A stretch of 27,140 nt of DNA from a bacterium UBP17_UBA6191 (GTDB taxonomy: Bacteria; Muiribacteriota; UBA6191): positions 1 to 27,140 of the forward strand of contig DITF01000277.1 in the NCBI GenBank assembly GCA_002422125.1, given 5' to 3'. Position numbers and translations under genes: made by a program. The notes below the pieces were generated by a model that saw only the letters and a list, made by a program, of their open reading frames with translations, had not been told where the DNA came from and did no database searches. Within the stretch, counting starts at the first letter, position 1; every line of letters starts with the position of its first letter. Of the stretch, positions 1 through 6,928 are shown piece after piece.

Positions 1-170
1 GGTAGTAGGAGCAATGAGCCTTTATAAACGGTATAAATCAGTTGCGGCAGAATCTCCAGGGCAAACCCCAATAAGCAGCACAGGGTCGGTAATAATCCCA
101 GAATCCAGAAGGTTCGTTCTTGTGGGGCAATCTGGAGTCCGAACCAGTCCATTAGTCTTTGACGAGTCAT
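1..170 (-). CDS. Partial membrane protein gene downstream of the TetR gene (N-terminal 56 residues)
   Basis: Only the first 56 codons lie in the window. The ATG at 170-168 overlaps the TGA of the TetR gene in an ATGA arrangement, so the two are almost certainly co-transcribed and translationally coupled. The visible protein starts MTRQRLMDWFGLQIAPQERT and continues into one strongly hydrophobic stretch at about residues 21-45 (rich in Leu, with two adjacent Cys), which I read as a first membrane helix. I do not recognise the family. Genes directly after a TetR regulator are often its targets, for example transporters or membrane enzymes, but that is inference from position only. The reading frame is open to the left edge, so the 3' end is missing. 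Confidence 0.6.
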   Translation of the reverse strand, partial: MTRQRLMDWFGLQIAPQERTFWILGLLPTLCCLLGFALEILPQLIYTVYKGSLLLL

Positions 171-754
171 AGTTCCTCCAACATTTTGAAGGCCAGTTGC
201 ATCTGTCTGGCTGAAATAAGTGGATCAAGGCTCTCTGGTAACTCAGCCAATTGAAGATTTCCCAGCCCCACTCCCCAATGTAACAGGGCCAGGGCCTTGT
301 CTCTAGAAGCTGCAGGATCTTTGTCCATTTCCTTTAGCGTGTTGGCCACCAGAATATCCAGCCAATCAAGCCAAGAGGAATAGACTTCCTTAACCTCAGT
401 TCTTAACTCCTCGGGTAATGGTTCGGCATTCAGACGGGTGAGCATCAAAAAATTTCGACTTTCCTGGCTTTTTCTACCGACAAAAACCGATACGATTTTT
501 TTTAAGGTTTCCAGGGAGCTTAAAGAACTCGAACGCATGTTCTCCCATTCTTTAAGTTGCTTGTCCTTGGCGAGTACCAGACAACTGAGCACAATTTCTT
601 CTTTGGAGGGGAAACAGCGATATAAAATTGTTTCTCTGGTGGCAGCAGCATCGGCCAATTTTCTGGTAGTGAGCCCAGCATAACCGTGAAACGCCAAAAG
701 TTTTGCGGCCTCTTGCAGAATAATGGGCTTTCTTTCTTCAATGGATAAACGCAT
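167..754 (-). CDS. TetR/AcrR-family transcriptional regulator
   Basis: This is a 195-residue protein, the usual length for the family. Residues 5-55 form the typical N-terminal DNA-binding domain: a first helix (IILQEAAKLLAFHGYAGLT), then the helix-turn-helix with TTRKLADAA and the recognition-helix signature ILYRCFPSKEEIV. The rest is the variable all-helical ligand-binding and dimer domain, so the ligand cannot be inferred. The last codon overlaps the following membrane protein gene by 4 bp (ATGA). The ATG at 754 has no Shine-Dalgarno sequence. Instead a good promoter (TTGACG, 17 bp, TAACAT) ends only 6 bases before it, so the mRNA should be leaderless. A palindrome covers the -10 and spacer, consistent with autorepression of this gene and the coupled membrane gene. 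The family call is firm; the regulatory target is inferred. Confidence 0.92.
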   Translation of the reverse strand: MRLSIEERKPIILQEAAKLLAFHGYAGLTTRKLADAAATRETILYRCFPSKEEIVLSCLVLAKDKQLKEWENMRSSSLSSLETLKKIVSVFVGRKSQESRNFLMLTRLNAEPLPEELRTEVKEVYSSWLDWLDILVANTLKEMDKDPAASRDKALALLHWGVGLGNLQLAELPESLDPLISARQMQLAFKMLEEL

Positions 755-760
755 GTCCAG

Positions 761-789
761 ATGTTAGCACTTGCTTACAATTGCGTCAA
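761..789 (-). promoter_or_regulatory. Promoter of the TetR gene, apparently leaderless
   Basis: Read on the minus strand, -35 TTGACG (789-784) is followed by a 17-base spacer and -10 TAACAT (766-761). Six bases later comes the ATG of the TetR gene (754). With a usual 6-7 base discriminator, transcription would start at or next to the A of the ATG. Seen directly in the sequence; activity is inferred. Confidence 0.65.
763..778. promoter_or_regulatory. Inverted repeat, likely TetR-family operator
   Basis: The 16-base site GTTAGCACTTGCTTAC has the symmetric form GTnAGCA-NN-TGCTnAC (12 of 16 positions match their reverse complement). It sits inside the promoter of the adjacent TetR gene, covering the -10 and much of the spacer. 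Size, symmetry and position fit an autoregulatory operator of this family. Binding itself is inferred. Confidence 0.6.
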
Positions 790-841
790 TCTCTTATCTA
801 TTTTGGGATTTAGTGCGATAGGGTGTGTGGATTCAAAATTT

Positions 842-2194
842 ATGTTTAAACTGGAAGCTCCCTATACCTCTCGTGTAATGCATTTATTTCTGCTGGAACT
901 AGGCAGACTAAAGGCTCCGTCCCAAGAAGATTCACGATTTTTTCTGGCTTTGATGCAATACCTTGGGCTAAACAAAACAGATTTAGCCACCATCAAGACT
1001 TCGGTAAAAAATGAGCTGCCCTCTGAAAGACAAGATGGGGAAGTGGATCTGTTTCGGTTTTTTGATCAGGCATCCCAGTACCTTATCCAACACTTCAATA
1101 AGGTAGAAGTCAGAATTTGTCTTACGGGTATGATGAATTCCATGAAATGTCAGTCCAGATTTACACCTGCGGATATGAATGGATTGCCTGTATTTTCCAA
1201 GCCAAATCCAGTGGAGTCCGAGGTTCAATCGGCTGAAACCTTGGATGATCTGTTTCAAGGGGTGGTAACTGAGGACGATTTAGATGATGTTGCGGCTTTT
1301 GAGCCTCTAATTGATTTGGAGTCAGTACCTCAGGCTGAACCAACCATGTCTGAGGTCAACCAATATATTCGTGAGTCTGAGCCCTATGCAATGGATTCAG
1401 ACAAAGATCACGAGGAAGCCGAACTCGTAGATAGTGTTGAGGAAATTAGTCCGAAGGAAGAGGATGTGGCAGTAGCCACACCAGCATTTTTTCCCGTAAG
1501 TTCCGAAGATTCTAAGCCTGGATTGATGCTCAGTATTCAAACACTGGCATTTAAACTTCTGGGTCGGTTTAATCCCAAATTACAGTCCCCCGCTATGCTG
1601 AAGTGGCTTCAGGGAACACCCCCGAGGACGGCAGAAAAACCAACTCTGCAAACGCTGGAAACAGTTGCAGTGAACTGGCAGGTGCGCTGGATGGCAGGTG
1701 TTTTAGATGCTTTGGTATCTTTGGTGTTGTTTTTATGTTTTTGGCCCTTGACCTATTTGTGTGGCATTCTTCTGCCGGTGGAAATTTCCGGGTTTGTAAT
1801 CTGGTTTTTTAATCTGGGCCTGAATCTGATCTTGATATCTTTTGCAATTTATATGGAAAATTCCGATTGGCAGGGAACTCCTGGAAAAATTCTTTTGGGA
1901 ATTGGAGTTCGTAACCTGGATGGCACTCGGGCTAGTAGCAAACTGATTCTTAAGCGCAATCTAATTAAGATGGTCGGGTTAGTGGTGTCAATTCCCGTGG
2001 GCTTAGTCGCCTTGTTTATGCCTTCTGTCGCTGGACTGTTAGGTCTGGTTGGGTCTCTTTGTTCCTTGGTAATTTTACTGGGCTTTTTTATGGCCTTTAA
2101 GCCAGAGCGTTTAGCTCTTCATGACAAACTGAGTCAAACAAAAATTGTGCCTTTGGGTTTTGTTCCTCACAGCTCCTCTGATGCGGCCTTGTGA
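842..2194 (+). CDS. RDD-domain membrane protein with long acidic linker
   Basis: The protein has about 450 residues from the ATG at 842. An upstream in-frame ATG at 761 lies inside the TetR promoter and operator, so I prefer 842, although no clear Shine-Dalgarno sequence precedes it. A possible promoter is TTGCTT (771-776), 18 bp, TATCTA (795-800). The first 120 or so residues are a soluble region of unknown family. Next comes a very acidic, low-complexity linker of about 100 residues, then an RDD domain over the last 175 residues. The RDD call rests on VRWMAGVLDALV in the first helix, GTPGKILLGI in the loop, KRNLIK, and the terminal LHDKLSQTKIV, with about four hydrophobic helices. RDD domains are common in membrane proteins of poorly known, possibly transport-related function. 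The 3' end overlaps the convergent Sel1-repeat gene by 28 bp. Confidence 0.8.
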   Translation: MFKLEAPYTSRVMHLFLLELGRLKAPSQEDSRFFLALMQYLGLNKTDLATIKTSVKNELPSERQDGEVDLFRFFDQASQYLIQHFNKVEVRICLTGMMNSMKCQSRFTPADMNGLPVFSKPNPVESEVQSAETLDDLFQGVVTEDDLDDVAAFEPLIDLESVPQAEPTMSEVNQYIRESEPYAMDSDKDHEEAELVDSVEEISPKEEDVAVATPAFFPVSSEDSKPGLMLSIQTLAFKLLGRFNPKLQSPAMLKWLQGTPPRTAEKPTLQTLETVAVNWQVRWMAGVLDALVSLVLFLCFWPLTYLCGILLPVEISGFVIWFFNLGLNLILISFAIYMENSDWQGTPGKILLGIGVRNLDGTRASSKLILKRNLIKMVGLVVSIPVGLVALFMPSVAGLLGLVGSLCSLVILLGFFMAFKPERLALHDKLSQTKIVPLGFVPHSSSDAAL

Positions 2195-3090
2195 GAGGCT
2201 TCAAACTTTTGTCTGGCCTCGGGACTTATATAAAAATGCACTTCATGATCCCCAAGGTAAAAGCTGGTAATCTGTTTCACAGACACAGAAAATTCCGGGC
2301 TTACCAGAACGCGGACTTCTCCACTGGGTTCTAGTGTGGCAAGGATTTCAGGCTTGGATTCACTCACATAAACCGTGCCAGCAACCCCGATGTATTCTGA
2401 AAAATCGCTTAGGCTCTCTTGGTAATTACCTAACATGTAGTGCGATCGTGCTCGCATTTGCAGCAAATTGAAATCGGTTTTATTCTCTAGTACAGAGTCT
2501 GCTAGTCGTATGCAATCCAAATACTGATGGGTAAGAAATTTTAAGCCAATCAATGTCTCTAAAATGATGTCTGAGCTAATGGGATCTGTGGAAAGCTTAT
2601 GCGCTTGTTCTGCTGCCTGTGAAGCCTCGTTCAAGCGGTCATTTTCCAAGTGTTTAAGCATGATAGTCCAATGAATTTCGGCTGTGTCAGTTGTAACTTT
2701 TGCGATATTTTTTTGTGACTCCTGAACTTTAAATTCACCTAGTTCAATAACTATGGATTGGTCGGTAACTTCCTGCAAAGCTTTGGCATGACCAAGTTCG
2801 GAAGCCTTGGTAAACCACATTTTTGCTTTGTCAGGATCGGGGGTGGTGCCAAGACCTAATTTATACATTTTCCCTAGCTCGTACATGGCGGGAGGGTGAT
2901 TTTGTCTGGCAGCCATTAATAACCATCGCCCCGATTGTCGGTAATTTTTTTCAGCATGAAATCGTGACGCAATGGCCATTTGGGCCTTCAGATTTCCAGA
3001 TTCTCCCAGTTTTATCAGTTCATCAGGAATATCAGAGGCAACTGTAGAAAATTGCAGAAGCAAAAGGAAGACAAACAGTATGCGGACCAT
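2167..3090 (-). CDS. Exported Sel1/TPR-like repeat protein
   Basis: The 307-residue protein begins with a clear Sec signal peptide (MVRILFVFLLLLQFSTVASD, cleavage probably after VAS or ASD). Residues 25-110 carry Sel1-like repeats: GNLKAQMAIASRF, a WLLMAARQNHPPAMYELGKM block and KAKMWFTKASELGHAKAL. These alpha-helical solenoids usually mediate protein contacts. A second helical part (about 130-230) looks TPR-like, and the last 70 residues are mixed and unassigned. It should act in the periplasm or at the envelope. The start codon has no Shine-Dalgarno sequence, but an extended -10 (TGCTAAAAT) ends 7 bases before it, so this is another leaderless candidate. The gene overlaps the convergent RDD gene at its 3' end. 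No enzymatic function is visible. Confidence 0.78.
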   Translation of the reverse strand: MVRILFVFLLLLQFSTVASDIPDELIKLGESGNLKAQMAIASRFHAEKNYRQSGRWLLMAARQNHPPAMYELGKMYKLGLGTTPDPDKAKMWFTKASELGHAKALQEVTDQSIVIELGEFKVQESQKNIAKVTTDTAEIHWTIMLKHLENDRLNEASQAAEQAHKLSTDPISSDIILETLIGLKFLTHQYLDCIRLADSVLENKTDFNLLQMRARSHYMLGNYQESLSDFSEYIGVAGTVYVSESKPEILATLEPSGEVRVLVSPEFSVSVKQITSFYLGDHEVHFYISPEARQKFEASHKAASEEL

Positions 3091-3097
3091 AAGCCCA

Positions 3098-3106
3098 ATT
3101 TTAGCA
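3098..3106 (-). promoter_or_regulatory. Extended -10 promoter for the Sel1-repeat gene, leaderless
   Basis: On the minus strand, TGC-TAAAAT lies 7 bases before the ATG at 3090. TAAAAT matches the -10 consensus at five of six positions and has the TGn extension, which can compensate for the weak -35 region here. Confidence 0.5.
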
Positions 3107-3113
3107 TAGTTAG

Positions 3114-3608
3114 CTAAAGCAGAAAGGTATTCAAAAGGAAAAGTCCAAACATTCCCCAGAATAAGGTACTGTCCTCAACTGTGTAAAGGAGGTCTTTAAT
3201 TTTAGGTTGTTTGGATAGACCCAATACCATCAGAAGCATGGATATAGACAAAAACACCATTGCGCCATAGCTTATGGTCAGGTATTTTTTTTCATTGATG
3301 GTTACAAACAATGAATCACCACTTCTTTGGATCGTGTCCCCAGACTTGATGTGAAGCCCGATGTTTTTATGTACATACAACGGTCTGCCAGTTTCCAGCT
3401 CCAAAACTGTATGAGTATTGTTTTTCCCCTCATATCGAATCTTACTAGCTTTTCCATAAAAAGCCTTGCCATCAAAACAACGATAGAGATCGCCACCTAT
3501 AAACAGGGAGTTAAAAAGAAACATTATCAGACCATAGCAAAAAAATGTGGTGGATCGGGTAAAGTTTTTGAATAGATGTTCAGAGCCAGATGTTCTCAAA
3601 AACAGCAT
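3114..3608 (-). CDS. Small membrane protein of unknown function
   Basis: This is a 164-residue protein with three predicted membrane helices: about residues 20-40 (FFCYGLIMFLFNSLFIGG), 113-131 (YGAMVFLSISMLLMVLGL) and 149-164 at the very C-terminus. Between the first two lies a soluble stretch of about 70 residues with beta character (VLELETGRPLYVHKNIGLHI), probably outside the cytoplasm. I do not recognise the family. The start at 3608 is supported by a GAGG Shine-Dalgarno about 10 bases upstream. The gene begins 12 bases after the stop of the preceding orphan gene, so the two form a small operon. No enzymatic motif is visible. Confidence 0.65.
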   Translation of the reverse strand: MLFLRTSGSEHLFKNFTRSTTFFCYGLIMFLFNSLFIGGDLYRCFDGKAFYGKASKIRYEGKNNTHTVLELETGRPLYVHKNIGLHIKSGDTIQRSGDSLFVTINEKKYLTISYGAMVFLSISMLLMVLGLSKQPKIKDLLYTVEDSTLFWGMFGLFLLNTFLL

Positions 3609-3620
3609 TAAAGATTTACC

Positions 3621-4091
3621 TCAGTTTGATCCGTCCGGTTGCCGTCGCATTCTCTCCACTGCCTCCAAAGTTGAAAAAAAGTGGAAATTGCCTTGTAAGA
3701 TGTCCTTGCAATGCGATTTAAGAATTCCGGTCAGGAGTTCCAGATTTTTATCCAACTGAGGTCCTGAGAGTTCGGCTACTGGACCTAGTTCGGACAAATC
3801 CATTTCAGGGGCCCTTAGTTCCACTATATCTTCAATACTGAAATAGGTGAGAGGAGATTCATCGTCCTCAGGGTCATCCTGTATCAAGCGGCCATTTTGC
3901 AATTGGTGTAAAAACACATAGGCCGTATTTTCCATGCGGTCAAACATGAGCTCCAGCCCGGTTTTGGGAGAGAGCCAGATCATCTGAATTTCTGTTTCAT
4001 CCGATTGGACTTTGGGAGCTTTAAATCCGTAATCACTGACCAGAAACTCAAAGTGTCGTGAACATTTTTCGAGTAATAATTCCTTGCGCAT
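3621..4091 (-). CDS. Hypothetical cytosolic protein, first gene of a two-gene operon
   Basis: I annotate 156 residues from the internal ATG at 4091 (MRKELLLEKCSRHFEFLVSD). A longer form from the ATG at 4136 is possible, but that ATG lies 2 bases from the divergent radical SAM start. The 4091 ATG is preceded by a good -10 hexamer (TATGAT, 6 bases away). The protein is acidic and soluble, with an N-terminal helix-rich part, a central stretch resembling beta strands (ETEIQMIWLSPKTGLELMFD) and an acidic loop (DDPEDDES). No signal peptide or membrane helix is seen and I do not recognise the family. It is followed after 12 bases by the small membrane protein gene, so they probably work together. 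Confidence 0.62.
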   Translation of the reverse strand: MRKELLLEKCSRHFEFLVSDYGFKAPKVQSDETEIQMIWLSPKTGLELMFDRMENTAYVFLHQLQNGRLIQDDPEDDESPLTYFSIEDIVELRAPEMDLSELGPVAELSGPQLDKNLELLTGILKSHCKDILQGNFHFFSTLEAVERMRRQPDGSN

Positions 4092-4097
4092 AGGAGC

Positions 4098-4103
4098 ATC
4101 ATA
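4098..4103 (-). promoter_or_regulatory. -10 element 6 bases before an ATG (leaderless candidate)
   Basis: TATGAT on the minus strand, five of six matches to TATAAT, lies exactly 6 bases before the ATG at 4091. No convincing -35 is visible. The spacing matches other genes of this window and is the main reason to prefer this start. Confidence 0.4.
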
Positions 4104-4130
4104 CACATTACAACGAAAATCGTATAGACT
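4102..4130 (+). promoter_or_regulatory. Possible promoter of the radical SAM operon
   Basis: TACACA (4102-4107), a 17-base spacer and TAGACT (4125-4130) precede the ATG at 4139 by 8 bases. Each hexamer matches consensus at four of six positions. No Shine-Dalgarno sequence is present, so the transcript may be leaderless. The -35 overlaps the -10 of the divergent orphan operon. Confidence 0.35.
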
Positions 4131-4138
4131 TGTCATCC

Positions 4139-5830
4139 ATGAAACATTGTTTACTTTTTTCTTTTAACGCCAGAGCCACGCAAAGAAATTTAGCCATTTA
4201 TTGTATGGAGGCCGTAGGCAAACAGTTACTGCCAGACTGGCAGTTTGAAACTCTGGAGCTTTCGGGGAATGCTGTATTTGAGGAGAGTCTATATGCAGTC
4301 CATCAAAAGGTGCAAAAAATTCTGGCGGTTTCCTGCTACATTTGGAATATCGGAGTCACTCGTAGCCTGATCAAAGCCTTAAGAAAAATTCATCCTGATT
4401 TAATTGTGCTTCTTGGCGGTCATGAAGTGAGTCATGACCCTAAAAGCTATCTCAAGGAGGGTTTGGCGGACTATGTGATTTGTGGTGAGGGTGAAAAGTC
4501 CTTTGAGCAATGGCTTAAGGTTATGGATTCAGGGGCTCAGATTTCAGAGCTATTAATGGTTCCAGGTCTTAGTTTTAAGCATCCAGACCAAGGAATTGTC
4601 AGTAATTCTGCGAGCAAGGACATTGAACCATTGGATATATTACCAAGTCCGTATATGCCGGATTCAGGGTCTTTAGCCGGTAATTTTACCTATTATGAAA
4701 GTTCCCGAGGGTGTGTGTATAAATGCCACTTTTGTTTATCTGCATTGGATCGGGGCTCACGGTTTTTTTCCATGCCACGGGTTTATGACGATTTGCAGCG
4801 AATTTTGGATCAACCGGGGATAAAACAGATCAAATTTGTGGATAGAACCTTTAATCTGAACTATCGAAGAACCAATCAAATCTGGGAGTGGCTCATCGAA
4901 AACGGAAGTGGGCGCAATTTTCATTTTGAGATTGCGGCTGAATTGTTTCATGAGTCCTCCTTGGAGTTGTTAAAGACGGTTCCTGAGGGCATGTTTCAGT
5001 TTGAGATTGGGGTTCAGAGTATTCATAAAGAGGTGCTTGATACCAATGGACGAAGATGCCGCTTAGATAAGCTTGAAGAGGCTTTGGATTATTTGCTGAA
5101 ACACACTAAGGTTCATATACATCTTGATTTGATAGTGGGTTTGGGTGGGGAATCGCCGACCATGTTTCAGGAGTCTTTTGATTGGGTGTTTAATAAGCTT
5201 CCCCATCATCTTCAGATTGAGACTCTAAAGCTTCTAAAGGGCTCCATTTCGAGGCAGAAAGCCGCAGAACATGGGTATGTATTTTTGGATGAGCCTCCGT
5301 ATTCCCTTTTGTATTCCAATCTGTGGACCTATGAGGAAATCCGTAGAATCGATGAAATTTCAGCTCTACTTGAGCTTTATTTTAATCGTGAGGCCTTAAG
5401 ACCTGTAATCATTGAGGCAGCTTCGCTTACCGGGAGTCCCTGGCAGTTCTTTTTGCAGTTTCGCGATTTTTTTGTCCAAAGACATCCGACCTTTAGTGGA
5501 TTGCATCTGAGGCGGGCATACACAATTCTGGCAGAATTTTTGCAGGTGCATTTTCCAGTTATGGCAGGGGAATTATTAAGTAGATTGACTCTTGATTGTT
5601 TGGGTTCTTTGCGTTGTGGGCAGGGCCTGCCCTTTGAAAAGCCCTCCAGAACCTTGTCTCGGGGGGAACAAAAAGAGCTGGGTCTAGGTGGTCTGGCAGG
5701 GTTTATAGAAGAGTTTCAGCAAGACACGGAATACCGTGGACTAAAATCAAGATATTGGATTGTACATCGACAGGGAGAGGAAATTGCTCCTCTTTACACA
5801 AAAACAGGGGAAACATATGCCAACATATGA
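4139..5830 (+). CDS. B12-binding radical SAM protein with DUF4080-like C-terminus
   Basis: The protein has about 563 residues. Residues 1-145 form a cobalamin-binding-type Rossmann domain (LIVLLGGHEVSHDP, YVICGEGEKSFEQWL) without the DxHxxG motif, as is usual in this superfamily. Residues 180-400 are the radical SAM barrel, with the cluster-binding motif CVYKCHFC (Cys192, Cys196, Cys199), which would hold a 4Fe-4S cluster and reduce S-adenosylmethionine. Later barrel segments include FEIGVQSIHKEVL and LDLIVGLGGES. The remainder, with SNLWTYEEIRRIDEI and a helical tail, matches what I know of DUF4080-type proteins. The substrate is unknown. The ATG at 4139 is chosen over an in-frame TTG at 4130 because TTG starts are rare. 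It heads an operon: the next gene overlaps it by 14 bp and the third overlaps the second by 4 bp. Confidence 0.88.
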   Translation: MKHCLLFSFNARATQRNLAIYCMEAVGKQLLPDWQFETLELSGNAVFEESLYAVHQKVQKILAVSCYIWNIGVTRSLIKALRKIHPDLIVLLGGHEVSHDPKSYLKEGLADYVICGEGEKSFEQWLKVMDSGAQISELLMVPGLSFKHPDQGIVSNSASKDIEPLDILPSPYMPDSGSLAGNFTYYESSRGCVYKCHFCLSALDRGSRFFSMPRVYDDLQRILDQPGIKQIKFVDRTFNLNYRRTNQIWEWLIENGSGRNFHFEIAAELFHESSLELLKTVPEGMFQFEIGVQSIHKEVLDTNGRRCRLDKLEEALDYLLKHTKVHIHLDLIVGLGGESPTMFQESFDWVFNKLPHHLQIETLKLLKGSISRQKAAEHGYVFLDEPPYSLLYSNLWTYEEIRRIDEISALLELYFNREALRPVIIEAASLTGSPWQFFLQFRDFFVQRHPTFSGLHLRRAYTILAEFLQVHFPVMAGELLSRLTLDCLGSLRCGQGLPFEKPSRTLSRGEQKELGLGGLAGFIEEFQQDTEYRGLKSRYWIVHRQGEEIAPLYTKTGETYANI

Positions 5831-6149
5831 ATATAAGCATATACAGACATTCATAAAACCGTGTACTACTGAGGTTGTTGAGGTGTTCCACAGCATGAGT
5901 GCCCCGAATCTCACCCACTGTCCCTATTGCAATTTTCCCGTAGCCAAGCAGGTTAGCAAATTGAATAAAATTAAAAGTGAAAGGGACGCTTTGTCAGATA
6001 AAAATATTGCCAGCAAGGGTTTTACCAAGTATGTGAAAGCTGGAGATGGGAAGTATGAAAAGGTTGCTGGACCACAGGATGCTCCTAGTACCCTGGATCG
6101 TAATGTCATGCAGGCTAATATGGCGGCTTCTGGCATGGATGAGGAATGA
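5817..6149 (+). CDS. FmdB-like zinc-ribbon protein with a degenerate ribbon
   Basis: This is a 110-residue protein starting MPTYEYKHIQ, the N-terminal signature of the FmdB regulatory-type zinc ribbon (MPxYEY). The start is set by that signature and by an AGGGG Shine-Dalgarno 8 bases upstream. In the normal ribbon two CxxC pairs bind zinc. Here the first pair is missing (the region reads YKHIQTFIKPCTTE, with one isolated Cys at 16), while the second is present as CPYC in HCPYCNFPVAKQVSKL. It may therefore bind metal differently or not at all. The rest is basic and Gly-rich (GFTKYVKAGDGKYEK) and ends in an acidic tail. It overlaps the radical SAM gene by 14 bp and the lipoprotein gene by 4 bp, so coupled expression is very likely. 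Its function in this operon is unknown. Confidence 0.75.
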   Translation: MPTYEYKHIQTFIKPCTTEVVEVFHSMSAPNLTHCPYCNFPVAKQVSKLNKIKSERDALSDKNIASKGFTKYVKAGDGKYEKVAGPQDAPSTLDRNVMQANMAASGMDEE

Positions 6150-6856
6150 TACGAATCCTCTTTTTGGTCCTAAGCATTTTTTGTATTGGTTGCCTGGAAG
6201 AAAAACCTGAGCCAGAAATTTTGGTTCCCGAGGGGCAGCCTTTACGCAAAGCTGTGAATCCCATGGACAGGATTTCTGAAGAATGGAAGCAAATGAAAGA
6301 GCGGGAGCTAGCCGAGATGGAATCAGTTCCAGAATGGCCATTGGTTACTGATCCCATTAAGCAGGCCCAAATCCGTCTTGAGCTAGGCGCAAAAATTAAA
6401 TCCAGTAAGCCAGATCAGATCCTACCCATTTCCTTTAAGGAGTTAAGTGCCTTTCAGGTCGAGGTGGATTTTGTGGCCCAGTCCTCCAAGGGTTTAAATT
6501 TGTCTGAGTTTCAGGCCAGGTTGAGGCAGGAGATCCCTGAGGAAATATGGGCTTTGAACAATAGAGTTGTTGCTATTGAAGGGTTCATAATTCCCGTTGA
6601 TTTTGCGGCTCAAACAACACCTGAGTTTATTTTGGTCGTGGATCCAATGGTTTGTTGTTTTGGACAGATTCCCCAAATTCATGAATGGCTGCAAGTGGAC
6701 AGCAAAACCAATCCAGTTCATCTAGCCCTAGTAGATATTCCGGTACTGGTCACAGGAGTTTTAAGTATAGTGCCAACATGGGATGGGGAGATTTTGACTG
6801 GCCTATATCATCTAAAAGCTAATAGCACTACTCTACCAGAAGACTTAAAAGATTAA
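6146..6856 (+). CDS. DUF3299-domain lipoprotein
   Basis: The 236-residue protein has a short signal peptide (MIRILFLVLSIFCIGC) ending in a Cys at 16 followed by LEEK, so it is probably a lipoprotein; the lipobox (CIGC) is not ideal at position -3. A charged linker follows. Residues 125-225 resemble DUF3299: ALNNRVVAIEGFIIPVDF corresponds to the family's conserved Asn-Gly-x-x-Val...Gly-Phe-hydrophobic-x-Pro core, and VVDPMVCCFGQIPQIHEWLQ to its cysteine-containing loop. DUF3299 proteins are periplasmic or envelope proteins of unknown role. The start overlaps the stop of the zinc-ribbon gene (ATGA), so this is the third gene of the radical SAM operon. The two adjacent Cys and the His nearby could form a metal site, which is inference. 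Confidence 0.75.
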   Translation: MIRILFLVLSIFCIGCLEEKPEPEILVPEGQPLRKAVNPMDRISEEWKQMKERELAEMESVPEWPLVTDPIKQAQIRLELGAKIKSSKPDQILPISFKELSAFQVEVDFVAQSSKGLNLSEFQARLRQEIPEEIWALNNRVVAIEGFIIPVDFAAQTTPEFILVVDPMVCCFGQIPQIHEWLQVDSKTNPVHLALVDIPVLVTGVLSIVPTWDGEILTGLYHLKANSTTLPEDLKD

Positions 6857-6873
6857 GTTCATAACTGGAATCT

Positions 6874-6902
6874 ACTGTTCAATTCTGAACGATAGGTATA
6901 AA
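6874..6902 (+). promoter_or_regulatory. Promoter of the Dps gene with overlapping palindrome
   Basis: A TATAAA -10 (6897-6902) lies 17 bases after a weak -35 (ACTGTT, 6874-6879). The palindrome GTTCA-ATTC-TGAAC (6877-6890) covers the -35 and half of the spacer. A weak -35 together with an operator-sized inverted repeat suggests regulated transcription, as expected for a stress ferritin. The regulator cannot be named. Confidence 0.5.
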
Positions 6903-6928
6903 ATGGCAGTGTTTTCAGGAGGTGAATT

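Noticed and set aside
761..841. N-terminal extension of the RDD protein from an ATG at 761, which looks vaguely like a lipoprotein signal
   Set aside because: The stretch coincides with the TetR promoter and operator and has no ribosome site; the lipobox is poor and would not fit a protein whose membrane domain is C-terminal.
4092..4136. Longer form of the orphan protein starting at 4136
   Set aside because: That ATG is only 2 bases from the divergent radical SAM start and has neither a Shine-Dalgarno nor a -10 nearby, while the internal ATG at 4091 has a -10 at the recurring distance. Not excluded.
6877..6890. The Dps palindrome as a LexA box
   Set aside because: It has GTTC and GAAC in the opposite order to the Bacillus-type GAAC-N4-GTTC box and is not a direct repeat as in alphaproteobacteria.
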